This document shows, piece by piece, positions 41,870-50,338 of a stretch of 64,000 nt of DNA. The DNA lies in the NCBI GenBank assembly GCA_051877575.1, contig JBJEJA010000034.1, positions 1 through 64,000 on the forward strand, read 5' to 3'. The notes beneath the pieces are model-generated. The model saw only the letters and a program-made list of their open reading frames with translations, was not told the DNA's origin and ran no database searches. Both the position numbers and the translations under genes were made by a program. This DNA is from UBA2882 sp051877575. GTDB taxonomy: Bacteria > Bacillota > Clostridia > Lachnospirales > Lachnospiraceae. Position 1 is the stretch's first letter. Each line of letters begins with the position of its first letter.

Positions 41870-43282
41870 TTGAAAAGAAGAGTGACGGCATGTCTGATGG
41901 CATTGTGCCTTTTTGGAGGTTTTTGCGGCTGTGCGGTTTCGGAGGGACAGGAAACTGCGGTTTCGATTCAGAGCGGAATAGACGAAACAGAAACCGAGGG
42001 GGATGTGTCAGAGGATAATTTTTCCGCACAACAGAATGATTCTGCGGAAACGGGAAAAGAACCGCGGGTGTTTGTAGATACCGACGGATATGGAATAGAT
42101 GAAAAAAAGACGGTTTACTTTTTGGGAGATGAGAAAAGCGGAACCTTTCAAGTGGTAAATGCCGATACCCGGGAAACGGTTTATACCGGGACAATGCGGG
42201 CAACCGCATTGGAAAACGAGGCGGGATTGTATCTGCAAAAGGGCGACTTTTCTTCTCTGGGAGTGCAGGGGAATTATTACATAGAAGCTTCCCATATCGG
42301 AAGATCTTATACCTTTCGGATCGGCGCAGATAACTTTGATGTTCTTTGCAACCGCCTGATAGCGGTCATGGAAAAAGAGTCAGAAAAAACAGCGGGCGTA
42401 TTTTTGTATCGGACACAAATGTTGTCATGGATGCTCCGTTATCAGGAATATTATGGAGAAACGGCAGAGAATTCTGCTTCCGCGGAGATGCCGGAGCTTG
42501 TGAGCATGGCACGGAACCTGGGTGAACAACTGGCTGAAGAATGGAAAGAGAAGAGGTCAGAAGCAGAGCCGAATCTGACAAATGGGGAGATTGCCTCTTA
42601 TTGTGCAGCCATGGGACAGCTATATGAAACAGTGAAGGCATATGATGCGAGAGAAGCAAATATCTTTTTAAAAGAGGCGACCGGTGCATATGAACTCCTG
42701 TATAAAAGCAGGGGAGATGATTTGGATGAAACATGGCTGTTTTACGATGCGGCGGTACTTTATAAGGTAACCGGACAGACCAGATATCATACTGTGATAA
42801 AGACGTATTTAAAGAATAATCTGCAAAGAGATATTTTTGCAGAAAATGCATCGGAAGAAGAACTTCTGGCGGATGAAGCATATGTGTACGGAGCAGTTGC
42901 GTATATGAGCACGCTTTACAGCGTGGATACCGGTTTATGCAGCGGACTGATGGAAGAATTGATGGGCGAAGCGGAGAATATTGTGGCGGATTGTGAAGGG
43001 AATCCTTATTTATGTGTGAGTAATGACAGGCGAAACAGGATACTTTCAGACCGGCTTTATGTGGTTGCCATCATTGAGCACGTTGTGGTCAGTAAAGAGT
43101 ATGTGGAGATATTGCAAAGCGGAATCCATTATATCAACGGCTGTAATGAAACCGGAAGAAGCTTCGTGACAGAGCGCGGAGTCTGTGATTCGGCAAGAGA
43201 TGAAAAATACAGCGATGCGGCTTTAGGCGGTGCATACCTGTTTATTTTAGGAGAAATCATGGAAAGTGAGGCAGCGGAATGA
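41870..43282 (+). CDS. Lipoprotein with CelD_N and degenerate GH9-like domain
   Basis: A 470-residue lipoprotein (signal peptide to about 20, likely lipidated C21). Residues about 65-160 resemble the Ig-like CelD_N domain that precedes GH9 cellulases (FVDTDGYGIDEKKTVYFLGDEKSGTFQVVNA, then GVQGNYYIEASHIGRSYTFRIG). The rest is helical (FDVLCNRLIAVMEKES, YDAAVLYKVTGQTRYH, ADEAYVYGAVAYMST), as in the GH9 barrel, but the usual DAGDYG and C-terminal Glu motifs are not visible. The TTG start lies 10 bases after GGTGGA. Its last 4 bases overlap ddl, which ties it to peptidoglycan synthesis. Activity is unclear. Confidence 0.72.
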   Translation: MKRRVTACLMALCLFGGFCGCAVSEGQETAVSIQSGIDETETEGDVSEDNFSAQQNDSAETGKEPRVFVDTDGYGIDEKKTVYFLGDEKSGTFQVVNADTRETVYTGTMRATALENEAGLYLQKGDFSSLGVQGNYYIEASHIGRSYTFRIGADNFDVLCNRLIAVMEKESEKTAGVFLYRTQMLSWMLRYQEYYGETAENSASAEMPELVSMARNLGEQLAEEWKEKRSEAEPNLTNGEIASYCAAMGQLYETVKAYDAREANIFLKEATGAYELLYKSRGDDLDETWLFYDAAVLYKVTGQTRYHTVIKTYLKNNLQRDIFAENASEEELLADEAYVYGAVAYMSTLYSVDTGLCSGLMEELMGEAENIVADCEGNPYLCVSNDRRNRILSDRLYVVAIIEHVVVSKEYVEILQSGIHYINGCNETGRSFVTERGVCDSARDEKYSDAALGGAYLFILGEIMESEAAE

Positions 43283-44331
43283 AAATTGTAGTGTTGGCAG
43301 GCGGAACCAGTACGGAAAGAGATGTATCTCTGGTATCGGGAACCGGCGTTTACAAGGCATTGAAGAAAAAAGGGCACGAGGTGGTGCTTTTGGATGTATT
43401 TCTGGGAGCAGAGCTTACTTTAGAGGAAAAGGCAGCGGTATTTTCTCTGGAGAGGGACTGGAGCGAAGGAATCAGACCGGTCAGTGAAGTCAGTCCCGAC
43501 CTGAAAGAAATATATGCCATGCGGAAAGAACCGGAACAGGGCTTTTTCGGACCCAATGTCATTGATATCTGCAGGATGGCTGACATTGTATTTTTGGCGC
43601 TCCACGGCATGAACGGCGAGGACGGAAGAATACAGGCTGCATTTGACTTATTGAATATCAAATATACCGGTACGGATTATGTAAGCAGCACCCTTGCCAT
43701 GGATAAAGCAATTACCAAGGATCTGTTTCTCTGCAACCGGGTGGCGACACCGGTGGGATTTGGTGTCAAAAAAGGCGAGGAAATACCCGATGTTCCTTTT
43801 CCCTGTGTGGTCAAAACAAGCCATGGCGGATCCAGTGTCGGTGTTTATCTGGTACAAAATAAAGAGGAGCTGCAAAAGGCGGTTGCAGAGGCTTATACCT
43901 ATGAGGATGAGATTGTGATCGAGCAGTTTATCAAGGGCAGGGAATTTACGGATGTGGTCATTGACGGGAAAGCATTTCCCATTGTGGAGATTGTGCCGAA
44001 GCAGGGATTTTATGATTATAAGAACAAGTACCAGGCAGGCAGTACGGATGAAATCTGTCCGGCGCCCATTGACGAAGAGCTGACGGCGGCAATTCAGAAA
44101 TGTGCAGTGGATGCATATCATGCATTGCGATTAAAAGTTTATGCAAGGATGGATTTTATCGTAGATGATCAAAATCATGTATATTGTCTGGAGGCAAATA
44201 CATTACCGGGCATGACACCTACTTCGCTGATTCCCCAGGAGGCAGCGGCTGTGGGCATTAACTATGAAGATCTCTGTCAGTGGCTGGTAGAGTTGTCGTT
44301 GAAAAAGTATGAGGAGCAGGATAAGTTATGA
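43279..44331 (+). CDS. ddl: D-alanine--D-alanine ligase
   Basis: A 350-residue ATP-grasp enzyme making D-Ala-D-Ala for peptidoglycan. Conserved parts are VLAGGTSTERDVSLVSG, HGMNGEDGRIQAAFDLLNIKYTG, VVKTSHGGSSVGVYLV, and CLEANTLPGMTPTSLIPQEAAAVGINY. The start codon overlaps the preceding lipoprotein stop (ATGA) and the stop overlaps murF the same way, so all three are translationally coupled. Vancomycin-type D-Ala-D-Lac signs were not examined in detail. Confidence 0.96.
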   Translation: MKIVVLAGGTSTERDVSLVSGTGVYKALKKKGHEVVLLDVFLGAELTLEEKAAVFSLERDWSEGIRPVSEVSPDLKEIYAMRKEPEQGFFGPNVIDICRMADIVFLALHGMNGEDGRIQAAFDLLNIKYTGTDYVSSTLAMDKAITKDLFLCNRVATPVGFGVKKGEEIPDVPFPCVVKTSHGGSSVGVYLVQNKEELQKAVAEAYTYEDEIVIEQFIKGREFTDVVIDGKAFPIVEIVPKQGFYDYKNKYQAGSTDEICPAPIDEELTAAIQKCAVDAYHALRLKVYARMDFIVDDQNHVYCLEANTLPGMTPTSLIPQEAAAVGINYEDLCQWLVELSLKKYEEQDKL

Positions 44332-45728
44332 TGAAAAAAATGACCTGTGGCGAAATTGCAAAAGCCTGTAACGGGACATTTTACGGAACGGAGCGGGAAA
44401 AAGAACGCGTCATAGCCGGAATTGCACTGGATTCCCGCAAAATAGAAAAAGACTGGGTGTTTGTTGCGACTGTCGGAGAAAAGGTGGATGGGCATTCTTT
44501 CATTCCGCAGGTATTTGAAAAACAGGCGGCCTGTGTGGTTTGTGAAAAAATGCCTGAGCAGCCGACGGGACCTTTTATTTTTGTAGAGAGTACCTTTCAG
44601 GCATTAAAAGACATTGCTGCATATTACAGAAGTATTTTGGATGTTAAGGTGGTGGGCATCACCGGCAGCGTGGGTAAGACCAGTACCAAGGAAATGATAG
44701 CCGCCGTGCTGGAGACCGGATACAGGGTTCAGAAGACGGCGGGAAATTTTAATAATGAAGTAGGACTTCCGTTGACTGTTTTTTCTGTAGGAGAGGAACA
44801 CGACATTGCGGTGCTGGAAATGGGAATCAGTGATTTCGGAGAGATGCACAGATTGGGCAAAATTGCAAAGCCGGATATCATGGTGATTACCAATATCGGG
44901 CAGTGTCATTTGGAAAACCTCAAGACCAGGGACGGCATCCTGCAGGCAAAGACAGAGGTTTTTGATGAGATGGATGCTTCGTCGGAAGTGGTCTTAAACG
45001 GCGATGATGATAAACTGGCAACGATAAATGCCGTTCACGGAAAAGCGCCGCATTTCTTTTCCCGTGCAGTAACAACAGATGGGAAGGCAGGCGGAATGGT
45101 CCCCGAGGTTTATGGGACGGATGTGGAGAACCTGGGTCTGCACGGCAGCAGCTTCGTGCTCCATATCGGAAAAGAGAGTGTCAAAGTCCATATTCCCATT
45201 CCCGGAGAGCATATGGTTTTAAATGCCCTTGCAGCTGCCACAGTCGGGCATTTGCTGGGATTGACATCCGAAGAGATTGCAAAGGGAATTTCCGGAGTGG
45301 AAGCCGTGGGCGGAAGAGGTCATATTGTGGATACAAAACTGTATACGCTGATTGATGACTGTTATAATGCCAATCCGGTATCCATGAAAGCAGCAATCGA
45401 TCTGTTAGCAACAGCTAATACCAGAAAAGCGGCGATTATGGGAGATATGTTTGAGCTTGGTAACAATGAGAAATCATTTCACAAAGAAGTGGGAGCATAT
45501 GCTGCAGGAGCAGGGATTGATGTGATCATCTGCATCGGAGAACTTGCGGGATATATGGCGGAAGGTGCAAAGGAGGCGGGAGCCGGGGAGGTTTATCACT
45601 TCGCAGATCAGGCAGCTTTCCTGTCTCATGCGGAGAAAATCCTGCATCCGGGCGATGCCATACTCTTAAAGGCATCCCACGGAATGCATTTTGAAAATTT
45701 GTTAGAAGCGCTGCAAAAGCTTAGATGA
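44328..45728 (+). CDS. murF: UDP-MurNAc-tripeptide--D-Ala-D-Ala ligase
   Basis: A 466-residue Mur ligase that adds D-Ala-D-Ala to the UDP-MurNAc-tripeptide. Its P-loop is GITGSVGKTSTKEM; family blocks FNNEVGLPLTVF, EMGISDFGEMHRL, and DDCYNANPVSMKAA, GDMFELG follow. It completes the lipoprotein-ddl-murF operon, next to a converging plsC only 3 bp away. No separate terminator is seen. Confidence 0.96.
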   Translation: MMKKMTCGEIAKACNGTFYGTEREKERVIAGIALDSRKIEKDWVFVATVGEKVDGHSFIPQVFEKQAACVVCEKMPEQPTGPFIFVESTFQALKDIAAYYRSILDVKVVGITGSVGKTSTKEMIAAVLETGYRVQKTAGNFNNEVGLPLTVFSVGEEHDIAVLEMGISDFGEMHRLGKIAKPDIMVITNIGQCHLENLKTRDGILQAKTEVFDEMDASSEVVLNGDDDKLATINAVHGKAPHFFSRAVTTDGKAGGMVPEVYGTDVENLGLHGSSFVLHIGKESVKVHIPIPGEHMVLNALAAATVGHLLGLTSEEIAKGISGVEAVGGRGHIVDTKLYTLIDDCYNANPVSMKAAIDLLATANTRKAAIMGDMFELGNNEKSFHKEVGAYAAGAGIDVIICIGELAGYMAEGAKEAGAGEVYHFADQAAFLSHAEKILHPGDAILLKASHGMHFENLLEALQKLR

Positions 45729-45731
45729 CAG

Positions 45732-46466
45732 TTAAACCAGTGCCTGATTTTTCAGATAAGTTTCCATGATAACTTCTCGTGTCCGCTCGCTCAAATGCTT
45801 TTTCTCATCTCTGGAAAGACCGGCAGTTTCAATGGGCTTACCGTATTCGATGATGACATGAGCGGACTTGATACGATGATTATTTTTTTCATACAACGCA
45901 TCGGTGTTGTTTACCGTTATGGGAATAATGGTACAGCCGGTGCGTTCTGCAATTTTAAAGGTTCCGTCGTGGAAAGGAAGCAACGGTTCATCCGTTTTGT
46001 TGCGCGTGCCTTCCGGGCAGACGTGGACGGATATGCCGCTATTGATCAGGTTGATGGCATCTTTGATGACCTGCATCCCCTTTTTGATATCCTTGCGATC
46101 CAAAAACATGCAGTGCAGATACCGCATCCATCTGGAAAATACGGGAATATGTGCCATGGCATCCTTTGCGATATAACCCGTCTGGCGGGGAACCCTGTAA
46201 TAAGTCAGAATGACATCATAATAGCTGCGGTGATTGCTGATATAGAGAACCGGTCTGTCTTTGGGAACGTTTTCTTCTCCGATCACGGTTATTTTTGCTC
46301 CCGCAATCAGAGCCACGACTTTGAAACCCCAGCCGACAATGGCTAAAGAACTTCTTCCCTTCAGATCGGGATTGAATTTGCCGATGATCCATTCTACAAG
46401 CTGAATGGGATAAGTAAGAGCTAAGAAAACAACAAGAAATACAAAGTTAATAATAAAACGAATCAT
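45732..46466 (-). CDS. plsC: 1-acylglycerol-3-phosphate acyltransferase
   Basis: A 244-residue membrane acyltransferase, making phosphatidate from lysophosphatidate. H79 and D84 form the HxxxxD motif in SNHRSYYDV, and PEGTRN is the substrate-binding block. One helix lies near the N-terminus (about 5-20). It converges on murF with 3 bp between. Its own promoter lies about 40 bp upstream. Confidence 0.92.
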   Translation of the reverse strand: MIRFIINFVFLVVFLALTYPIQLVEWIIGKFNPDLKGRSSLAIVGWGFKVVALIAGAKITVIGEENVPKDRPVLYISNHRSYYDVILTYYRVPRQTGYIAKDAMAHIPVFSRWMRYLHCMFLDRKDIKKGMQVIKDAINLINSGISVHVCPEGTRNKTDEPLLPFHDGTFKIAERTGCTIIPITVNNTDALYEKNNHRIKSAHVIIEYGKPIETAGLSRDEKKHLSERTREVIMETYLKNQALV

Positions 46467-46506
46467 TTCTAAAACCAGAACCTTTCTAATCCTTTTGTCT
46501 AGGCAT

Positions 46507-46535
46507 ATTATAGTAAAATTCCAAAGTTAAAACAA
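46507..46535 (-). promoter_or_regulatory. Sigma-A promoter of plsC
   Basis: On the minus strand TTGTTT (46535-46530) and TATAAT (46512-46507) are 17 bp apart. Confidence 0.75.
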
Positions 46536-46572
46536 GAAAAGACCGGATAATAGACGCTTAATGGAAAAGTGT

Positions 46573-46642
46573 CCATTATTTTGAATCGTATAAGGCTGTT
46601 GTGGTCAACCCGGAGAGGTCTTGTATGATTCAAAATAAATGG
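46573..46642. repeat. Long inverted repeat upstream of the PrcB-like gene
   Basis: CCATTATTTTGAATC (46573-46587) pairs with GATTCAAAATAAATGG (46627-46642), with one bulged base. It continues inward through GTATAAGGC and GTCTTGTAT, giving about 24 bp around a loop of about 21 bases. No T run follows, so it is not a plain terminator. Confidence 0.65.
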
Positions 46643-46697
46643 CATAGGAAAACCGGAATTATCATATTTTTATAGAAAGACATCAGAAAGATATACT

Positions 46698-47114
46698 ATG
46701 AAAAAAATGAAACGGATTTTGTTATATGGTTTGCTGGCGGTTATGTTATTGCTGGGCGGATGCGGAAAGAATACGGCACAGGCACCGGAGAAGATCAGGG
46801 ATCTGGAGCTGACTGTGGTCTCCGAGGATAAGCTGCCGGAGGAATTGTTGGCAACGATTACCGAAAAAAAAGAGACTCCTTTTAAATTTACTTTTCAGGA
46901 CGGAGATTATCTCTATATCTGTATCGGCTACGGCGAGCAGGAAAGCGGCGGTTACAGTATCACGGTAGAAGATCTTTATCTGACCAAGAATGCGGTATAT
47001 GTAAAAACCTGTCTGATGGGACCCGGAGCCGATGTGCCCAATGACGGGGTAAAATCCTATCCGTATATTGTCATAAAAACCGAGTATCTGGATTATTCGG
47101 TTGTCTTTGATTAG
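46698..47114 (+). CDS. Lipoprotein with PrcB C-terminal-like domain
   Basis: A 138-residue lipoprotein: signal peptide with lipobox LGGC (lipidated C22), then a domain with YICIGYGEQESGGYSITVEDLYLTKNAVYVKTCLMGPG, which resembles the PrcB C-terminal domain of Treponema protease complexes. It should lie on the outer face of the membrane. The ribosome site is weak (AGAAAG). Its 3' end contains the pyrC promoter. Function unknown. Confidence 0.75.
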   Translation: MKKMKRILLYGLLAVMLLLGGCGKNTAQAPEKIRDLELTVVSEDKLPEELLATITEKKETPFKFTFQDGDYLYICIGYGEQESGGYSITVEDLYLTKNAVYVKTCLMGPGADVPNDGVKSYPYIVIKTEYLDYSVVFD

Positions 47115-47129
47115 GGGAAATGCTATACT
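47101..47129 (+). promoter_or_regulatory. Sigma-A promoter of the pyrC-pyrK-pyrD operon
   Basis: TTGTCT (47101-47106) and TATACT (47124-47129) are 17 bp apart. The -35 lies inside the end of the lipoprotein gene. The leader to pyrC is only about 25 bases, with no attenuator. Confidence 0.7.
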
Positions 47130-47158
47130 CTTTTTGGAAAACAAAAAGGAGTAAGCGT

Positions 47159-48463
47159 ATGTTGTATATCAAAAACGGCAGGGTCGTCGATCCTGTGACA
47201 AAGACGGATGAAAGATTGGATGTACTCATAGATGACGGGGAAATTTTGAAGGTGGCATCACAGAAAGAAATGCAGAAATACCTGGATGAAACGGGATGTT
47301 ACGGCAGTGAAGACAGTATGGAGGTCATCGATGCCGCAGGTTGTGTGGTGGCACCGGGACTTACGGATGTGCATGTGCATTTCCGGGATCCGGGATTTAC
47401 CTACAAAGAAGATATTTTTTCGGGCGCAAAGGCTGCGTTGGCAGGCGGTATTACGACGGTTGTACTGATGGCAAATACAAAGCCGGTTGTAGATAATGAA
47501 GAGACTTTGACCTATGTATTGGAAAAGGGTAAAGAGACCGGACTTCATGTAAAGACCTGTGCGGCAATCAGCAAAGGCTTACAGGGGAAAGAATTGACGG
47601 ATATGGCGCTTTTAAAAGAGAAAGGTGCAGCCGGTTTTACGGATGACGGCATTCCGTTGCTGGATGAAGCTTTTGTAAAAAAGGCAATGGAGGAAGCGGT
47701 CAGACTGCAGATGCCTTTGAGTTTTCATGAAGAAAATCCTGCTTACATTACCAACAACGGGATTAATAAAGGAGAAGCCAGCAGACATTTTGGGATCGGC
47801 GGTTCGGACCGTATGGCGGAGATTTCCATGATCGAGCGGGATATCAGGCTGGCAGAGGAAACGGGAGCGGTAATCGATATTCAGCATATCAGCACCAAAG
47901 AGGGCGTAGAACTGGTGCGGGGAGCAAGAAAGAGTTATCTCAATATCCATGCGGAAGCAACGCCCCATCATTTTTCGTTGACGGAAGATGCTGCAATTGC
48001 AAACGGTACACTGGCAAAAATGAATCCGCCCCTTCGGACAGAGGAGGACAGAAAAGCAATCATTGCGGGGCTGGCGGACGGGACCATCGAAATCATTGCT
48101 ACGGATCACGCACCCCACGCCGCGGAAGAAAAGGACAGACCCATTACCGAAGCACCCAGCGGCATCCTTGGGTTGGAAACGGCATTGCCGTTGGCAATTA
48201 CCAATCTGGTCCGCCCGGGACATATGACGTTGATGCAGGTTCTTGAGAGAATGACCGTGGGACCGGCGGCGCTATACGGCTTTGAAGCCGACAGCATCCG
48301 GGAAGGAAACAAAGCGGATGTGATCGTATTTGATCCCGAGGAAACGTTTCTTTATGAAAAGTCACTGTCCAAGTCACAGAACTCCCCGTTTCTGGGACAA
48401 ACCCTGTACGGGAAAATCCACGCGACCGTTACGGACGGCCGGATTGTATATCAATGTCTGTAA
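47159..48463 (+). CDS. pyrC: Dihydroorotase
   Basis: A 434-residue class I dihydroorotase, third step of UMP synthesis. Metal-ligand motifs are DVHVHFRDPG near 61-70 and IATDHAPHAAEEK near 312; GGITTVVLMANTKP lies between. I use the ATG at 47159, preceded by AAAAAGGAG. It is followed by pyrK with a 33-bp gap. Confidence 0.96.
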   Translation: MLYIKNGRVVDPVTKTDERLDVLIDDGEILKVASQKEMQKYLDETGCYGSEDSMEVIDAAGCVVAPGLTDVHVHFRDPGFTYKEDIFSGAKAALAGGITTVVLMANTKPVVDNEETLTYVLEKGKETGLHVKTCAAISKGLQGKELTDMALLKEKGAAGFTDDGIPLLDEAFVKKAMEEAVRLQMPLSFHEENPAYITNNGINKGEASRHFGIGGSDRMAEISMIERDIRLAEETGAVIDIQHISTKEGVELVRGARKSYLNIHAEATPHHFSLTEDAAIANGTLAKMNPPLRTEEDRKAIIAGLADGTIEIIATDHAPHAAEEKDRPITEAPSGILGLETALPLAITNLVRPGHMTLMQVLERMTVGPAALYGFEADSIREGNKADVIVFDPEETFLYEKSLSKSQNSPFLGQTLYGKIHATVTDGRIVYQCL

Positions 48464-48496
48464 CAGTGCAGATAAAAATATGAGAGAGGTAACACC

Positions 48497-49282
48497 ATGG
48501 GAAAAAGAAAAGAAACAGCTGTCGTTGTGCAGCAGACCTGTATTGCACCGGGAATCTATGATATGTGGATAGAAACCGGATTGGCAAGGGAAGCAAAGCC
48601 GGGGCAATTTATCAGCATATATCCGGAGGACAAGTCCACTTTATTGCCGAGGCCTATCAGCATTTGCGAGGCGGATGAGGAAAAGGGCAGACTGCGGATC
48701 GTATACCGGACTGCGGGAAAGGGGACCACGGAGTTTTCAAGCTATCACAGCGGCAAAAAAATAGAGATTTTGGGGAATTTGGGCAACGGCTTCCCCGTAG
48801 AGAAAGCGGAAGGTAAAAAATGTTTTCTGATGGGAGGCGGTATCGGTATCCCACCTATGCTGCAGCTGGCAAAGAAACTGCATGCTATGGGAAATTGCGA
48901 AGTCAATATCATTGTGGGTTATCGGGATGCAAATCTGTTTCTGGATGAGGATTTGAAGAAATACGGCAATCTCTACATTGCCACCGAGGACGGCAGTGTG
49001 GGAAGCAGAGGAAATGTCATGAATGCCATTGAAGAAAACGGATTAAAGGCAGATGTCATTTTTGCCTGCGGCCCCATGCCTATGCTGCGGGCAATCAAGC
49101 AGTATGCGGAGGCTAACCGAATGGAAGCCTATATTTCATTGGAAGAACGGATGGCGTGTGGTGTCGGTGCCTGCCTGGGCTGTGTATGCAAAACAACACA
49201 TAAGGATCACCATTCCCATGTAAACAATGCAAGAATATGTACGGACGGTCCGGTTTTTGATGCGAAAGAGGTGGAAATCTGA
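48497..49282 (+). CDS. pyrK: Dihydroorotate dehydrogenase electron-transfer subunit
   Basis: A 261-residue FAD and [2Fe-2S] subunit that passes electrons from PyrD to NAD+. FAD-binding RPISICEA, NAD-binding GGGIGIPPMLQLAKKL, and cluster cysteines in CGVGACLGCVC and ARICTDGPVF are all present. It overlaps pyrD by one base (TGATG). PyrK marks the class 1B enzyme typical of Firmicutes. Confidence 0.95.
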   Translation: MGKRKETAVVVQQTCIAPGIYDMWIETGLAREAKPGQFISIYPEDKSTLLPRPISICEADEEKGRLRIVYRTAGKGTTEFSSYHSGKKIEILGNLGNGFPVEKAEGKKCFLMGGGIGIPPMLQLAKKLHAMGNCEVNIIVGYRDANLFLDEDLKKYGNLYIATEDGSVGSRGNVMNAIEENGLKADVIFACGPMPMLRAIKQYAEANRMEAYISLEERMACGVGACLGCVCKTTHKDHHSHVNNARICTDGPVFDAKEVEI

Positions 49283-50238
49283 TGGCAGACTTAAGGAAAA
49301 ACAATAACCCGGCAAAGACAGATGCCGGACAGGAATTGAATACGGCGGTTACCATTGCAGGAGTAACCTTCAAAAATCCGGTTATGACTGCATCGGGGAC
49401 CTTCGGCTCCGGTATGGAATACGGTGAATTTGTAGACCTGAATAAACTGGGAGCTGTTGTGACCAAGGGGGTGGCCAATATTCCGTGGGAAGGAAACCCC
49501 ACACCTCGTGTGGCAGAGGTATACGGAGGAATGCTCAATGCCATCGGGTTGCAGAATCCGGGGATTGATGTATTTATAAAGAGAGATTTGGAATTTTTAA
49601 AACAATTTGATACCAGAGTCATTGTCAATGTATGCGGCAAGAGTGTGGAAGATTATCTGGAAGTGGTAGAGCGCCTTTCCGACGAAGCGGTGGACATGCT
49701 GGAGATCAATGTTTCCTGCCCCAATGTGAAGGAAGGAGCTATTGCCTTCGGCCAGAAAACGGATGCCCTGTATCATATTACGGAGGAAATCAAAAAGAAG
49801 GCAAAACAGCCCGTGATCATGAAATTAAGTCCCAATGTGACGGATATTGCCGAAATGGCAAAGGCTGCGGAGGCAGCAGGTGCGGATGCGCTTTCCATGA
49901 TCAATACCATTACCGGCATGAAGATTGACATTCACAGAAGAACATTTGCGTTGGCCAACAAAACCGGCGGAATGTCGGGTCCTGCCATCAAGCCCGTTGC
50001 GGTACGGATGGTTTATCAGGCTGCAAATGCCGTAAAAATTCCGATTATCGGTATGGGAGGCATTGCTGACGGCGAAGATGCCATTGAATTTATGTTAGCC
50101 GGAGCTACCGCAGTCAGCGTTGGTGCCATGAATTTTGTCAATCCTTATGCAACGGAAGAAACCGTAAAAGGGATTGAAGAATACATGATCAGATACGGAG
50201 TAAAGGATATCAATACCCTGATCGGTGCGGTAAAATAA
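49282..50238 (+). CDS. pyrD: Dihydroorotate dehydrogenase B, catalytic subunit
   Basis: A 318-residue FMN enzyme oxidising dihydroorotate to orotate with PyrK. Key parts: NPVMTASGTFGSGMEYGE, the active-site Cys in EINVSCPNVKEG, and IPIIGMGGIADGEDAIEFMLAGA. There is a leading tail of about 20 residues before the domain. pyrE, pyrF and pyrB are not in this window, so the pathway is split between loci. Confidence 0.96.
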   Translation: MADLRKNNNPAKTDAGQELNTAVTIAGVTFKNPVMTASGTFGSGMEYGEFVDLNKLGAVVTKGVANIPWEGNPTPRVAEVYGGMLNAIGLQNPGIDVFIKRDLEFLKQFDTRVIVNVCGKSVEDYLEVVERLSDEAVDMLEINVSCPNVKEGAIAFGQKTDALYHITEEIKKKAKQPVIMKLSPNVTDIAEMAKAAEAAGADALSMINTITGMKIDIHRRTFALANKTGGMSGPAIKPVAVRMVYQAANAVKIPIIGMGGIADGEDAIEFMLAGATAVSVGAMNFVNPYATEETVKGIEEYMIRYGVKDINTLIGAVK

Positions 50239-50278
50239 AGTGGTATCAGCCGAATATTTGCGATATGTAATAATTTAA

Positions 50279-50308
50279 GGAATAACCTTCTTTGCTGTTT
50301 CATAGAAT
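50279..50308 (+). promoter_or_regulatory. Sigma-E-like promoter of sipL, inside a terminator hairpin
   Basis: GGAATAAC (50279-50286), 14 bp, CATAGAAT (50301-50308). The spoIIID promoter has the same -10, the same spacing and a similar -35 (GGACTATC). The -10 lies in the loop of the hairpin that ends the pyr operon. Confidence 0.6.
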
Positions 50309-50338
50309 ACACTAAGCAGCGAAGGAGGTTATTTTTTC
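50281..50338 (+). terminator. Pyr-operon terminator that includes the sipL ribosome site
   Basis: AATAACCTTCTTTGCTG (50281-50297) pairs with CAGCGAAGGAGGTTATT (50317-50333), 17 bp with two G-U pairs, followed by TTTTT. AAGGAGG in the 3' arm (50322-50328) is the sipL ribosome site, 10 bases ahead of the ATG. Confidence 0.8.
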
